Shown piece by piece: positions 7,589 through 14,972 of a stretch of DNA of 25,649 nucleotides. The stretch spans positions 1 through 25,649 of the forward strand of contig DATJHM010000299.1 in NCBI GenBank assembly GCA_035493895.1. Reading direction: 5' to 3'. This DNA comes from DATJHM01 sp035493895. GTDB taxonomy: Bacteria > Chloroflexota > Ktedonobacteria > Ktedonobacterales > Ktedonobacteraceae. The position numbers were made by a program, and so were the translations under genes. The notes below the pieces were generated by a model. It ran no database searches and was not told where the DNA came from. It was given only the letters and a program-made list of their open reading frames with translations. The stretch's first letter is position 1, and the number at the start of each line of letters is the position of its first letter.

Positions 7589-8395
7589 CTATGCCTGAGA
7601 TTGGATGGCCTTAACCAGGGCGAGGAATACGAAGAAGTTGGGAATTTGAGCGACCCGGACAGAAGACCAGCTTAGCCACTGGTTGTCTTTCTTGACCGTG
7701 ACTATGCCTGCATTCACGTTAATGCCTTTGACCTGCTCCCATGCAATGGTTTCTTTGCCATTGCTAATCCCTTGTGAGCTGATACTCAATTTGCCAAAGT
7801 TGAGGGTATTGCCAGCCTGGAATGACTCGATAGCCTGTGGCAACTTGACACGCGTCACCATGTCGGCAATGATCTCTCCTGCTGTGCCAACGTTGCTGAT
7901 AATGTCATTGAGCACAATCTTCTTACCGTCCAGCCCGCTAATGGTGTATTTATGGTTGGTTCCGACATAAATGCCATTCATGTATTGCCTGGTTACGGCT
8001 TGCAGCATGGACTCAATCTGATCCCAACGGAAGGCAGTAACTTTATTTATGCGCGTGTATGCAAAACCTTCCGAATAAATATAAATATGCCAGGAGCTAT
8101 AGATGATGGGATAGAAAAAGCAATAAAGAGCAACTAACAGGAATATGATACCAGGAATGATGAGGATTGGGGCATTATTGATGTCGTTGATATTCCTGGG
8201 AGACGTAAGCATCTGGTAGGCAAAGAAGCCGAGAGCACCCCCCACAATCAATGATACAATACCCCCGAAAAGCGTCATTTTTGTTAGACGCACATCAAAT
8301 TCTCGTTGTAATGTGCCTAACTGATAGGTTGTCGTCAGCTGCTCGGCCTTTGCAGAAGCTGGTTGATCCTGTGTTACCGGCATTGGTGAGGACAT
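7589..8395 (-). CDS. Predicted two-TM membrane protein of unknown function (DUF6585-like)
   Basis: 268 aa, start ATG at 8395 with AAGGAGTGA about 11 nt upstream. After a polar N-terminus (about 1-38) come two hydrophobic segments, roughly residues 42-66 (FGGIVSLIVGGALGFFAYQ) and 76-100 (ILIIPGIIFLLVALYCFF). A soluble, beta-rich C-terminal domain follows, with features such as FRWDQIESM and, near residue 225, WEQVKGINV, resembling the PH-like cores of small membrane-anchored proteins. It loosely resembles DUF6585-type proteins frequent in Ktedonobacteria; this is recollection, not a search result. No catalytic motif is visible. It appears monocistronic: its own inverted-repeat-rich leader lies upstream and a hairpin follows the stop. 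Confidence 0.75.
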   Translation of the reverse strand: MSSPMPVTQDQPASAKAEQLTTTYQLGTLQREFDVRLTKMTLFGGIVSLIVGGALGFFAYQMLTSPRNINDINNAPILIIPGIIFLLVALYCFFYPIIYSSWHIYIYSEGFAYTRINKVTAFRWDQIESMLQAVTRQYMNGIYVGTNHKYTISGLDGKKIVLNDIISNVGTAGEIIADMVTRVKLPQAIESFQAGNTLNFGKLSISSQGISNGKETIAWEQVKGINVNAGIVTVKKDNQWLSWSSVRVAQIPNFFVFLALVKAIQSQA

Positions 8396-8437
8396 AACGA
8401 ATAATCACTCCTTATGTTTATACATCCTGAAATGTCA

Positions 8438-8509
8438 TTCCCTCTTCTACGTATATTTACTATCGTGTATATATTCTTCGGATAGAGGTGTTTTGCGTAG
8501 AAGAGGGAA
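8438..8509. repeat. 14-bp perfect inverted repeat with 44-nt spacer
   Basis: TTCCCTCTTCTACG (8438-8451) and CGTAGAAGAGGGAA (8496-8509) are perfect reverse complements, in the leader of the two-TM protein gene. They could be paired operator half-sites or base-pair in RNA. Confidence 0.75.
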
Positions 8510-8512
8510 ATG

Positions 8513-8543
8513 AGGTTATAGTCATTTACGACTATGATAACCT
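8513..8543. repeat. Hairpin-forming inverted repeat
   Basis: AGGTTATAGTC (8513-8523) pairs with GACTATgATAACCT (8530-8543) with a small bulge. Part of the palindrome-dense leader at 8396-8628. A further perfect 7-bp repeat, AACATAA (8554-8560) / TTATGTT (8565-8571), lies next to it. Confidence 0.6.
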
Positions 8544-8589
8544 TGCGCAGTATAACATAAGTGTTTATGTTGGGCAAATTATGCTAAAA

Positions 8590-8621
8590 ATAGATTTATC
8601 GCAAACAAACAACAAATCTAT
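8590..8621 (-). terminator. Probable intrinsic terminator of the cupin / Gfo-Idh / isomerase operon
   Basis: On the minus strand, starting 7 nt after the stop at 8629, ATAGATTT (8614-8621) pairs with AAATCTAT (8590-8597) and is followed directly by TTTT. The stem is AT-rich with a 16-nt loop, so efficiency is uncertain, but the position is right. Confidence 0.6.
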
Positions 8622-8628
8622 GACCGTG

Positions 8629-9393
8629 TCAATCTGGCGAAGAATCGAGTCGCGTGCGCAAGAAATGCGCGCAGATCTCCATTGCTTCGAGACAACTGCT
8701 GCCGCTCTCCTCGTCGGCGCAGACCCATCCCGTATAGCCAATTTCATGCAACATCGAGAACACAGGTAGAAAGTCGATCTCCCCCTGACCGAGCAGCTTG
8801 AACGAGCCAGCGGCGAAATCCTTGATATGTATGTTATCAAGAACCTGCTGGTAATCGCGAATGATGCCTGCAATATCGTCGATGCCAGATTTGATGAGAT
8901 GTGCAGTGTCAATCGTAAGCGAGACAGACTGGTCGCTTATGGACTCGAAAAACGTCTCGAAATCCTGACGATACATGACCGGCTGATTATAGTGATGATG
9001 CAAGGACAATTGTATTCCCTGCTGTTGTGCCTCTTTTCCCAGCTCTGAAAGAATCTGCGCATATCGCTTGATGTCAGCTGAAGATACGCTTTGCCTGGGT
9101 TGGGCGTGGCAAAAGATAATCCGTTGTGAGCCGACCGCATGCGCAAATTTGAAGAGCACGTGCAGTGAGGCAATGCCAGTTTCATCCAGCAGTCCTCCGG
9201 CAATCAAACCGGAGGCAATATCGCTGGCATCGGTTCCCCATGCCTCGACGAAGCGTGCTGGCTGATCGACGTAGGCTTTATACTGATCGGCCTTGAGCTG
9301 GAGTCCATTATAGCCAGAAGAGCGGAAGTGAGTGAAAAGAAGCTCTTGCTCGGCGATAGTGCTGGTTGGTTGGGAAAAAGCGATCCTCTTCAT
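8629..9393 (-). CDS. Sugar phosphate isomerase/epimerase-like TIM-barrel protein
   Basis: 254 aa, AP-endonuclease-2/xylose-isomerase-like TIM barrel family. Start ATG at 9393 overlaps the stop of the upstream dehydrogenase as ATGA, with GAGGGG upstream. Family hallmarks are visible: IQLSLHHHYN (strand carrying metal/substrate ligands), LTIDTAHL (conserved Asp and His), NIHIKD (HxKD motif) and LGQGEIDF (GxGxxDF motif), and an acidic CADEE near the C-terminus at the usual position of the last Glu ligand. Such enzymes isomerise or epimerise keto-sugars or inosose-type polyols, often together with Gfo/Idh/MocA dehydrogenases as here. The substrate cannot be read from the sequence. Confidence 0.88.
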   Translation of the reverse strand: MKRIAFSQPTSTIAEQELLFTHFRSSGYNGLQLKADQYKAYVDQPARFVEAWGTDASDIASGLIAGGLLDETGIASLHVLFKFAHAVGSQRIIFCHAQPRQSVSSADIKRYAQILSELGKEAQQQGIQLSLHHHYNQPVMYRQDFETFFESISDQSVSLTIDTAHLIKSGIDDIAGIIRDYQQVLDNIHIKDFAAGSFKLLGQGEIDFLPVFSMLHEIGYTGWVCADEESGSSCLEAMEICAHFLRTRLDSSPD

Positions 9394-10400
9394 ACTGGTA
9401 GCCCCTCATGAAACATAATCGCATGGTGCTCCTGTGCAGAGCGATATGCGCCCTCCAATAGAGCGATCGTCTTCAGATTGTCATTGCCACTGTTGGCGGG
9501 TTCGTTATCCTGCTCGATAGCTTCCAGTAAAAGATTCAGATTGATAAAGGTGGCCTTCGGTTTATGAGCGCCACGGTATGGATTTTCCCAGAGGTGTTGT
9601 GGGGTCAAACGATGGTCCCGATCGAACAGGCTCATGGTATCGTAATTAAGGACGAGCTCGCCGGTTTCGCCCAGAATGAGCGTTTCCGTCCTGCCTCTAA
9701 ATGCCGAAAAACTTTCTGTGTATGACGCAAGCGTGCCGCGTGTGAAACGAACAGTTGCAGTGGCCTCAGTTTCGCCTGTACATTGAATTGCGGCGGACGA
9801 GCGGGTATCGCATGAGACAGATTGTGCCTCATCCTGTAGTATCCAGCGGAAGCCGTCAAACCAGTGAACGCCCATCACCGAGAGCGCATGCCTCTGCAAT
9901 TGCGTGCGCCATCCGCTATCCTGACGAAACATCAAATCCTGGTGTATCACGCTCACAACGGAGCCAATAGAGCCGCTTGCGATCTGGTTTCGTGCCATAT
10001 CGAAGGGATAGTGATAACGAAAATTCTGGTTCACCGCAAGCTTGACCCCGGCCTGTTTGCATGCTGCTACCATAGATTGGGCGTCCTGATACGTATCGGC
10101 GAATGGCTTTTCAACAAATATGTGCTTGCCCGCCTTCGCAAGTATCTCGACGACCGGCCTGCGCACGTGGGTTGGCGTACAAACGATCGCCACCTCCCAG
10201 CTGGCTTGAGCGATCATTTCTTCGAGTGACGTGAAGCCCTGCAAGGATTCGTCGCGCTTGCAGACTGCATTGACGCGTTCAGGATCGGTATCGCACGCCG
10301 CAACGATGCGAATACGTTCAGGGTGGGGTAGATAGGCATCAAAATGCATCTGCGAGATATTTCCACATCCAACAATGGCAACCGGAAATGTTTTTGTCAT
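9390..10400 (-). CDS. Gfo/Idh/MocA family NAD(P)-dependent oxidoreductase
   Basis: 336 aa from the ATG at 10400 (MTKTFPVAIVG), with GGGAG about 10 nt upstream; a start 10 codons earlier is possible but would lengthen the N-terminus beyond the usual nucleotide-binding strand. The Rossmann motif VAIVGCGNISQMH sits at the very N-terminus, a CDTDPERV acidic segment follows, and the family EKP motif (IFVEKPFAD, about residues 91-99) supplies the catalytic Lys. The C-terminal alpha/beta substrate domain contains HWFDGFRWIL near the position of the catalytic His. Members oxidise or reduce sugars, inositols or their derivatives. Middle gene of a three-gene operon: cupin 72 nt upstream, isomerase-like gene overlapping downstream by 4 nt. 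Confidence 0.92.
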   Translation of the reverse strand: MTKTFPVAIVGCGNISQMHFDAYLPHPERIRIVAACDTDPERVNAVCKRDESLQGFTSLEEMIAQASWEVAIVCTPTHVRRPVVEILAKAGKHIFVEKPFADTYQDAQSMVAACKQAGVKLAVNQNFRYHYPFDMARNQIASGSIGSVVSVIHQDLMFRQDSGWRTQLQRHALSVMGVHWFDGFRWILQDEAQSVSCDTRSSAAIQCTGETEATATVRFTRGTLASYTESFSAFRGRTETLILGETGELVLNYDTMSLFDRDHRLTPQHLWENPYRGAHKPKATFINLNLLLEAIEQDNEPANSGNDNLKTIALLEGAYRSAQEHHAIMFHEGLPV

Positions 10401-10471
10401 GCTGTTCAAACTCCCATCGGGCATACTCAAAAAAGCTGAATAATTGCTATAGAGAGGGGATTCGCCTGTGT

Positions 10472-10852
10472 TTATGCGATATCGCCGTTCTCAAGGGTAT
10501 CCGTCATGCGATCGGGGGATGAGAAAGAGACGACGGCTACCAGTGGTTCGGAGCTGGTACACAGGGCCCAATGTGGGATGCCGCGTGCAATGCAGATCAC
10601 TTCGCCAGGTGTCAGATGGAATAGCTCATCTCCGAGCTTATGATCGCACTCGCCGGATACGACGTAGAGCAATTCTTCGCAGTTGGGATGTTTGTGCAGT
10701 GGGTTACGTTTTCCTGGATAAATGGTGACGACTCCGAGAGTTTGTTCTGCTCCCGCTATCTGTTTTGTTCCTACCAGCCATGCGAGGTGTCCCCAGGGCA
10801 TATGCAGCGTATTTTCTTCAGTCACTTTGCTGATCACATTGTTGTGCATCAT
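10472..10852 (-). CDS. Small single-domain cupin protein
   Basis: 126 aa, start at the first of two tandem ATGs at 10852, with AAGGAG upstream. A single conserved beta-barrel cupin: motif 1 is the segment PLHKHPNCEELLYVVSGE (HxH...E metal ligands) and motif 2 is PGEVICIARGIPHW (last His ligand). Its residue pattern fits a metal-binding small cupin, which may isomerise or bind a sugar, or act as a sensor. It is first in the operon with the dehydrogenase and isomerase-like gene, so an accessory step in the same carbohydrate pathway is likely. No exact function can be given. Confidence 0.85.
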   Translation of the reverse strand: MMHNNVISKVTEENTLHMPWGHLAWLVGTKQIAGAEQTLGVVTIYPGKRNPLHKHPNCEELLYVVSGECDHKLGDELFHLTPGEVICIARGIPHWALCTSSEPLVAVVSFSSPDRMTDTLENGDIA

Positions 10853-10871
10853 CGATGATAGAACTCCTTAC

Positions 10872-10883
10872 TAATGCGCATTA
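10872..10883. promoter_or_regulatory. 12-bp perfect palindrome upstream of the cupin operon
   Basis: TAATGCGCATTA lies about 20 nt upstream of the cupin start and just 5' of its ribosome binding site. This is a plausible operator for a dimeric repressor of the sugar operon; no regulator gene is adjacent. Confidence 0.45.
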
Positions 10884-11127
10884 CTACTCTGTACGGATTA
10901 CTGGAGTTGCTGGAATGTCGGGCTGTTCCTGGATGGTACTTTTAAAAAGTGGTGGGTAACAATTCGTGTGAAGGTACAATAATGTATATATTACGCCGGG
11001 CAGGCGTATTTTGCAAATCTGGCTGGTTTCTTGCCGTTGTCCTATTTCTATTACAGAATTACCTATACTATGTTAAGGCTTAAAAAAATAGGACTCGGAG
11101 CTGCTCTTTTTTAATACATTTGCACAT

Positions 11128-11156
11128 TTTACAATGGTGTTATCCTGTGTTAAAAT
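11128..11156 (+). promoter_or_regulatory. Promoter of the higBA-like operon
   Basis: TTTACA (11128-11133) and TAAAAT (11151-11156) with an exact 17-nt spacer. The predicted transcription start, about 11163, falls inside the palindrome at 11161-11177. Confidence 0.75.
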
Positions 11157-11160
11157 GGTA

Positions 11161-11177
11161 TTAACCCTAAGGGTTAA
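11161..11177. promoter_or_regulatory. Palindromic operator of the higBA-like operon
   Basis: TTAACCCTAAGGGTTAA: perfect 8-bp arms around one central base, placed on the predicted transcription start and 24 nt upstream of the toxin start codon. Position and symmetry are those expected for autorepression by the HTH antitoxin. Inference, but well supported by the geometry. Confidence 0.7.
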
Positions 11178-11201
11178 AATTATTGTGAGGGAATTAGCCA
11201 G

Positions 11202-11540
11202 GTGGATGTTCTCTTTCAGGATCAGAAACTGGCAAAGGTGTGTAACAGTGAGCCTCTATTAATAAGAAAATACGGACCGGTATGTGCCAGATTAATTAGA
11301 CGACGTCTTGATGAATTTAGGGCTGCGGACGACCTCGAAGTATTGCGTTGTTTACCACAACTGAGATGTCATGAATTGAAAGGGAATAGAGAAGGAACAT
11401 TAGCTGTAGATCTGGATCATCCCTATCGGCTCATTTTTGAGCCAGCCAATGACCCGACTCCAAGAAAACCTGATAATGGTCTTGATTGGAACAGAGTCAC
11501 AGCAATCAGAGTTCTTAGTGTGGAGGATTATCATGGTTAA
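11202..11540 (+). CDS. higB: HigB-like toxin (RelE superfamily mRNA interferase)
   Basis: 112 aa with a GTG start at 11202, about 11 nt after GAGGG. The protein has the HigB/plasmid-maintenance killer layout: an N-terminal helical half with RLIRRRLDEFRAADDLEVL, then the beta-sheet core ending in CHELKGNREGTLAVDLDHPYRL and, at the C-terminus, VTAIRVLSVEDYH. HigB proteins cleave ribosome-bound mRNA using basic and His residues; the HELKG and R/H-rich strands fit, and length is near the family norm of 90-115 aa. It precedes its antitoxin, the order typical of higBA, and overlaps it by 8 nt (ATGGTTAA). Codon use is AT-richer than in the flanking operons, consistent with horizontal acquisition. 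Confidence 0.82.
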   Translation: MDVLFQDQKLAKVCNSEPLLIRKYGPVCARLIRRRLDEFRAADDLEVLRCLPQLRCHELKGNREGTLAVDLDHPYRLIFEPANDPTPRKPDNGLDWNRVTAIRVLSVEDYHG

Positions 11541-12651
11541 TAGCCTGCAAAATGAATATCACCCCGATAGTGTCTCTGCTCCTGGGGAAACTCTTTCAGA
11601 AACGTTGAATAGCTTAGAGATGTCTCAAACAGAGCTTGCCAGACGTATGGGTCGCCCAGTTAAAACAATTAACGAAATAATACAGGGTAAGGCAGCTATC
11701 ACTGCCGAAACAGCCTTACAGCTAGAGCAAGTTTTGCGTATACCTGCGTCATTCTGGCTAAAACGAGAGCAACAGTATCGAGAATTCCTTGCTCGTCTGG
11801 CTGAAGCGCAACGTCTTACCCTCTGGACAGAATGGCTAAAAGCATTCCCAGTTCGAGAAATGGCACGCCGAGGTTGGATTCCACCCTGCGACAGCAAACC
11901 ACAGCAAGTGCTGGAATCCTTGAGATTTTTTGGCGTTGCTTCGCCAGAAGCCTGGCGGGAAGTTTGGGAGCATCAAGCTGTTAAATATCGCAAATCGACC
12001 CTATTTAAAAGTAACTTTGAGGCGGTAACAGTCTGGTTACGACAGGGCGAAATAGCGGCTCAGGAAGTTGAAACTAAACCATATAATGCAAGTGCATTTA
12101 GTGACGTATTGAAGCATATTCGCGCTCTGACGGTGAAGCCAGTTGACTTCTTAGAGGGAGAGTTAGGGCGTTTGTGTGCAGAGGCCGGTGTTGCGGTAGT
12201 TTTTGTACAAGAGTTACCAGGCACCGGCATTTGTGGCGCAGCACGGTGGCTTACGCCAACAAAGGCTCTGGTACAACTTAGCCTGCGTTATAAGACCGAC
12301 GATCAGTTGTGGTTCACATTCTTCCACGAGGCCGGTCACATTTTACTTCATGGAAAACGACAGGTTTTTCTCGATCTGGAAATAGATCCTCAAAGTGGTG
12401 ACGAACCTGAAAATCAAGCGAATACATTTTCTGCTGATATGCTGGTAGATCCTAGCGAGTGGCATCAATTCGTCGCCCGTAGATCCTATCTTAAGAAAGT
12501 GAATATTCGGGCATTTGCCCAAAAGGTAGGGATTGCTCCAGGGATTGTAGTAGGCAGACTTCAACATGAAAAACGTTTGCCATTTACTCATTGCAATGAT
12601 CTGAAACGCCGTCTTGAATGGAATGTAGAAGAATATAACTCCAAGGTTTGA
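11533..12651 (+). CDS. higA: HigA-like antitoxin: Xre HTH fused to ImmA/IrrE metallopeptidase
   Basis: 372 aa from the ATG at 11533, 7 nt after GGAGG; longer in-frame starts lie inside the toxin gene. The N-terminal Xre/VapI-type HTH (about 20-75) reads MSQTELARRMGRPVKTINEI. A linker rich in W and R follows, then a C-terminal ImmA/IrrE-type zinc peptidase domain (about 210-345) with HEAGH at residues 265-269 (HExxH zinc motif) and a downstream ENQAN...F segment providing the third ligand. The HTH likely represses the operon by binding the palindrome at 11161-11177 and neutralises HigB. The peptidase could cleave the protein or another regulator, as ImmA does with ImmR, but that activity is inference. 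A convergent terminator follows at 12717-12753. Confidence 0.88.
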   Translation: MVNSLQNEYHPDSVSAPGETLSETLNSLEMSQTELARRMGRPVKTINEIIQGKAAITAETALQLEQVLRIPASFWLKREQQYREFLARLAEAQRLTLWTEWLKAFPVREMARRGWIPPCDSKPQQVLESLRFFGVASPEAWREVWEHQAVKYRKSTLFKSNFEAVTVWLRQGEIAAQEVETKPYNASAFSDVLKHIRALTVKPVDFLEGELGRLCAEAGVAVVFVQELPGTGICGAARWLTPTKALVQLSLRYKTDDQLWFTFFHEAGHILLHGKRQVFLDLEIDPQSGDEPENQANTFSADMLVDPSEWHQFVARRSYLKKVNIRAFAQKVGIAPGIVVGRLQHEKRLPFTHCNDLKRRLEWNVEEYNSKV

Positions 12652-12716
12652 ATAGCTTTTTAGTGTCTTGCTTTATTGCAGTTCTGAAGCAATCTTACTA
12701 TCAGAGACCATATAAC

Positions 12717-12753
12717 ATATGATCCTTTGAGCCAAAGATTCAAAGGATCATAT
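12717..12753. terminator. Bidirectional terminator between higA and glmS
   Basis: Perfect 14-bp arms: ATATGATCCTTTGA (12717-12730) and TCAAAGGATCATAT (12740-12753), loop 9 nt. It lies between two convergent genes. A short T-rich stretch (TGTTTCC) follows on the plus strand; the minus strand has little U-run. Confidence 0.8.
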
Positions 12754-12810
12754 TGTTTCCATGCCACAACTTTATTGTTTGTGGATAACTGGCGGAGATA
12801 AACCCCGCCG

Positions 12811-14676
12811 CTACTCTACTGTCACCGACTTCGCCAGATTCCTCGGCTGATCCACATTGCAGCCGCGGGCAACCGCGGTATGATAGGCGAACAGTTGGAG
12901 CGGAATAATCGCGAGCAGGGGGCTCAGCGCCTCCAGCGTGGCCGGGACGTACATCACCTCGTCGGCGTGCTGATGGATCTTCGTATCGCCCTCGGTTGCC
13001 ACGGCAATTACCTGGGCATCACGGGCACGCACTTCCTGAATATTGCTCACCACTTTCTCGTAGATGTGCGAGGCCGTCGCAATCGCCAGCAGTGGGGTAT
13101 CAGGATCGAGCAGGGCAATGGAGCCGTGCTTCAGCTCACCAGCTGGGAAGCCCTCAGCATGGATGTAGGAGATCTCCTTGAGCTTGAGCGCCCCCTCCAG
13201 TGCAGTTGGATAGCCAACGCCACGTCCGATGAACATAATACTGCTGACCTTTGCAATGCGTTTTGCCAGCGCTTCGATCTGCTCATTCTGCTCGTCGCTA
13301 TCGAGAATATGTTGCATCTGTTGCGGGAGCTGTTCCAGGTGATGCAGGAACAGGCTCATCTGGGCTTTGTTGATCTTGCCCCGCATCTGCCCCAGATAGA
13401 GGCCGATCAGGGAGAGAACGGTTACAGAAGTGACAAACGTTTTCGTGGCGACAACGCAGATCTCCGGACCCGCTTGCAGGTAGAGCACCGCGTCAGAGAT
13501 GCGCGTGATCGCACTGGCGACGATGTTGGTTACGGCGATCACGTGTGCTCCACGTTCGCGAGCCTGACGGATACCAACCAGCGTATCAGCCGTCTCGCCG
13601 GATTGCGTCACCGCAATACACAACGTCTCGGGTCCCACAATCGGATCGCAGTAACGGAACTCGGCGGCAGTGATCGTCTCGACTGGGATGCGCGCCCATT
13701 TCTCAATCATATATTTTGCGATCAGGCCAGCATGATATGAGGTACCGCAGGCGACGATAATGATGCGCTGAATACCGTCGAGGTAGCCTTTCTGGCGCAT
13801 CAGATCCAGTTCGCTGAGGTGAAGCTGTTCGTCGTGGATGCGTCCCAGCAGGGCGCGGCGTACGGCGTCGGGTTGCTCATGAATCTCTTTGAGCGCAAAG
13901 TGAGGATAACCTCCCTTTTCCGCAGCCTCCGCGTCCCAATCGACGTGAATCGGCTCACGTTCGACCAGCGTATTATCGAGTTTGACGATAATTACGCTCT
14001 CGGGACGGAGCGTCGCAACCTCGCCCTCGTCGAGAATAATAATGTCGCGTGTATGCTTGAGCAGCGCTGGAATGTCGGAAGCCAGGAACTGCTCGTGCTG
14101 ACCCAGACCGACAATCAATGGACCATTGCAGCGTGCTCCCACCAGTTCATGAGGATGCTCGCTGCTCATTACCGCGATGGCATATGATCCGGTCACTTTT
14201 TGCAGGGCCAGACGCACGGCCTCGCTCAAGTTGTGAGCAGCCTCGTTGAAGTAGATCTGCTCGATCAGGTGAGAGAGCACTTCGGTGTCGGTTTCAGAAC
14301 GGAAGGTATGTCCCTGCAATTCTAATTCCTGGCGCAGTTCGGTGTAATTTTCGATGATGCCGTTATGCACGACCGTTAGAACGCCAGTGCAATCGGGATG
14401 AGGATGGGCATTGGTGTCGCTGGGGCGACCATGCGTGGCCCAACGCGTATGGCCGATGCCGAGAGTGCCAATGCTTGGATGAGCATCGTTTTCGACTGTG
14501 GCGACGAGATTCGCAATCTTGCCAGCGCGGCGATGGAGTTCAATGTCGCCATTTGAGGTGAGGACCGCAATACCGGCCGAGTCATAGCCCCGATATTCGA
14601 GCTTTGCCAGGCCATCAAGCAATAGAGTAGTGACGTCGATGCCCTCGGGGCCGACGTAGCCAATGATACCGCACAT
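12811..14676 (-). CDS. glmS: Glutamine--fructose-6-phosphate aminotransferase (isomerizing)
   Basis: 621 aa, full length for the family (about 600-620). It makes glucosamine-6-phosphate from fructose-6-phosphate and glutamine, the first step to UDP-GlcNAc and peptidoglycan. The start MCGIIGY places the catalytic Cys2 of the N-terminal glutaminase domain (about 1-220), which has RWATHGRPS and HNGIIENY. Two SIS sugar-binding domains follow, with CGTSYHAG near residue 310 and SQSGETADT-type loops near 360. The C-terminus ends KSVTVE, as in characterised GlmS. ATG at 14676 with AAAGGAT about 11-12 nt upstream. The leader carries a glmS ribozyme (14821-14972), so expression is predicted to be shut down by its own product. 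Confidence 0.98.
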   Translation of the reverse strand: MCGIIGYVGPEGIDVTTLLLDGLAKLEYRGYDSAGIAVLTSNGDIELHRRAGKIANLVATVENDAHPSIGTLGIGHTRWATHGRPSDTNAHPHPDCTGVLTVVHNGIIENYTELRQELELQGHTFRSETDTEVLSHLIEQIYFNEAAHNLSEAVRLALQKVTGSYAIAVMSSEHPHELVGARCNGPLIVGLGQHEQFLASDIPALLKHTRDIIILDEGEVATLRPESVIIVKLDNTLVEREPIHVDWDAEAAEKGGYPHFALKEIHEQPDAVRRALLGRIHDEQLHLSELDLMRQKGYLDGIQRIIIVACGTSYHAGLIAKYMIEKWARIPVETITAAEFRYCDPIVGPETLCIAVTQSGETADTLVGIRQARERGAHVIAVTNIVASAITRISDAVLYLQAGPEICVVATKTFVTSVTVLSLIGLYLGQMRGKINKAQMSLFLHHLEQLPQQMQHILDSDEQNEQIEALAKRIAKVSSIMFIGRGVGYPTALEGALKLKEISYIHAEGFPAGELKHGSIALLDPDTPLLAIATASHIYEKVVSNIQEVRARDAQVIAVATEGDTKIHQHADEVMYVPATLEALSPLLAIIPLQLFAYHTAVARGCNVDQPRNLAKSVTVE

Positions 14677-14820
14677 GGTGTCGGGTATCCTTTCATCTAC
14701 TGTTGTTCACTGCGCGGCACCGGACATAAAAATGAGTACAATAAAGTAGGACAGGTGAACCCTGCCAGCTCGATGCCTCAATTGTCGGGTACGGGGACAA
14801 TGAGCAACAATCGGCACTGC

Positions 14821-14972
14821 GGAAGCTTTGTCCCGGATGTTGCCATCCGGCTTTGTGCGTCCACTTGCTATAGGGGCGTGACCACCCCTGAAGGCTCCCC
14901 GCTGATATGACTTTCGAACAGCCTTCTCCTCGTCAACCGGGCTTCCTCCTGCTAGCTCGGCCCATGCGCTAA
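14821..14972 (-). ncRNA. glmS ribozyme (GlcN6P-responsive self-cleaving riboswitch)
   Basis: Read on the minus strand, this leader matches the glmS ribozyme core. The cleavage strand is TTA|GCGC, predicted cut between 14970 and 14969. P1: GGGC (14960-14963) with GCCC (14939-14942). The hallmark GTTGACGAGG follows, its GACGAGG at 14928-14934. P2: GAAGGCT (14920-14926) with AGCCTTC (14890-14896), 7 perfect pairs enclosing the conserved TCGA and an AGCGGGG segment whose GCG (14900-14902) can pair with the cleavage strand as in P2.2. P3: AGGGGTG/CGCCCCT (14872-14889) with a 4-nt loop. P4: CCGGATG-GCAA-CATCCGG (14833-14850), flanked by ACAAAG on each side as in known members. It ends about 145 nt before glmS. 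A TATACT (14999-15004) upstream could be the -10. Consensus and fold are from memory of the family, not a covariance-model score. Confidence 0.93.

Larger units (their letters stand above)
10853..11201. other. Divergent intergenic region between the cupin operon and higBA
   Basis: 349 bases without a gene. Contents: the palindrome at 10872, a short hairpin TACGCC/GGCGTA (10992-10997 and 11003-11008), and the higBA promoter and operator at 11128-11177. It is AT-rich toward the toxin-antitoxin side. I could not identify a convincing cupin promoter. Confidence 0.6.

Noticed and set aside
12880..13740. 286-codon reading frame on the plus strand
   Set aside because: Antisense shadow of glmS with no recognisable domain.
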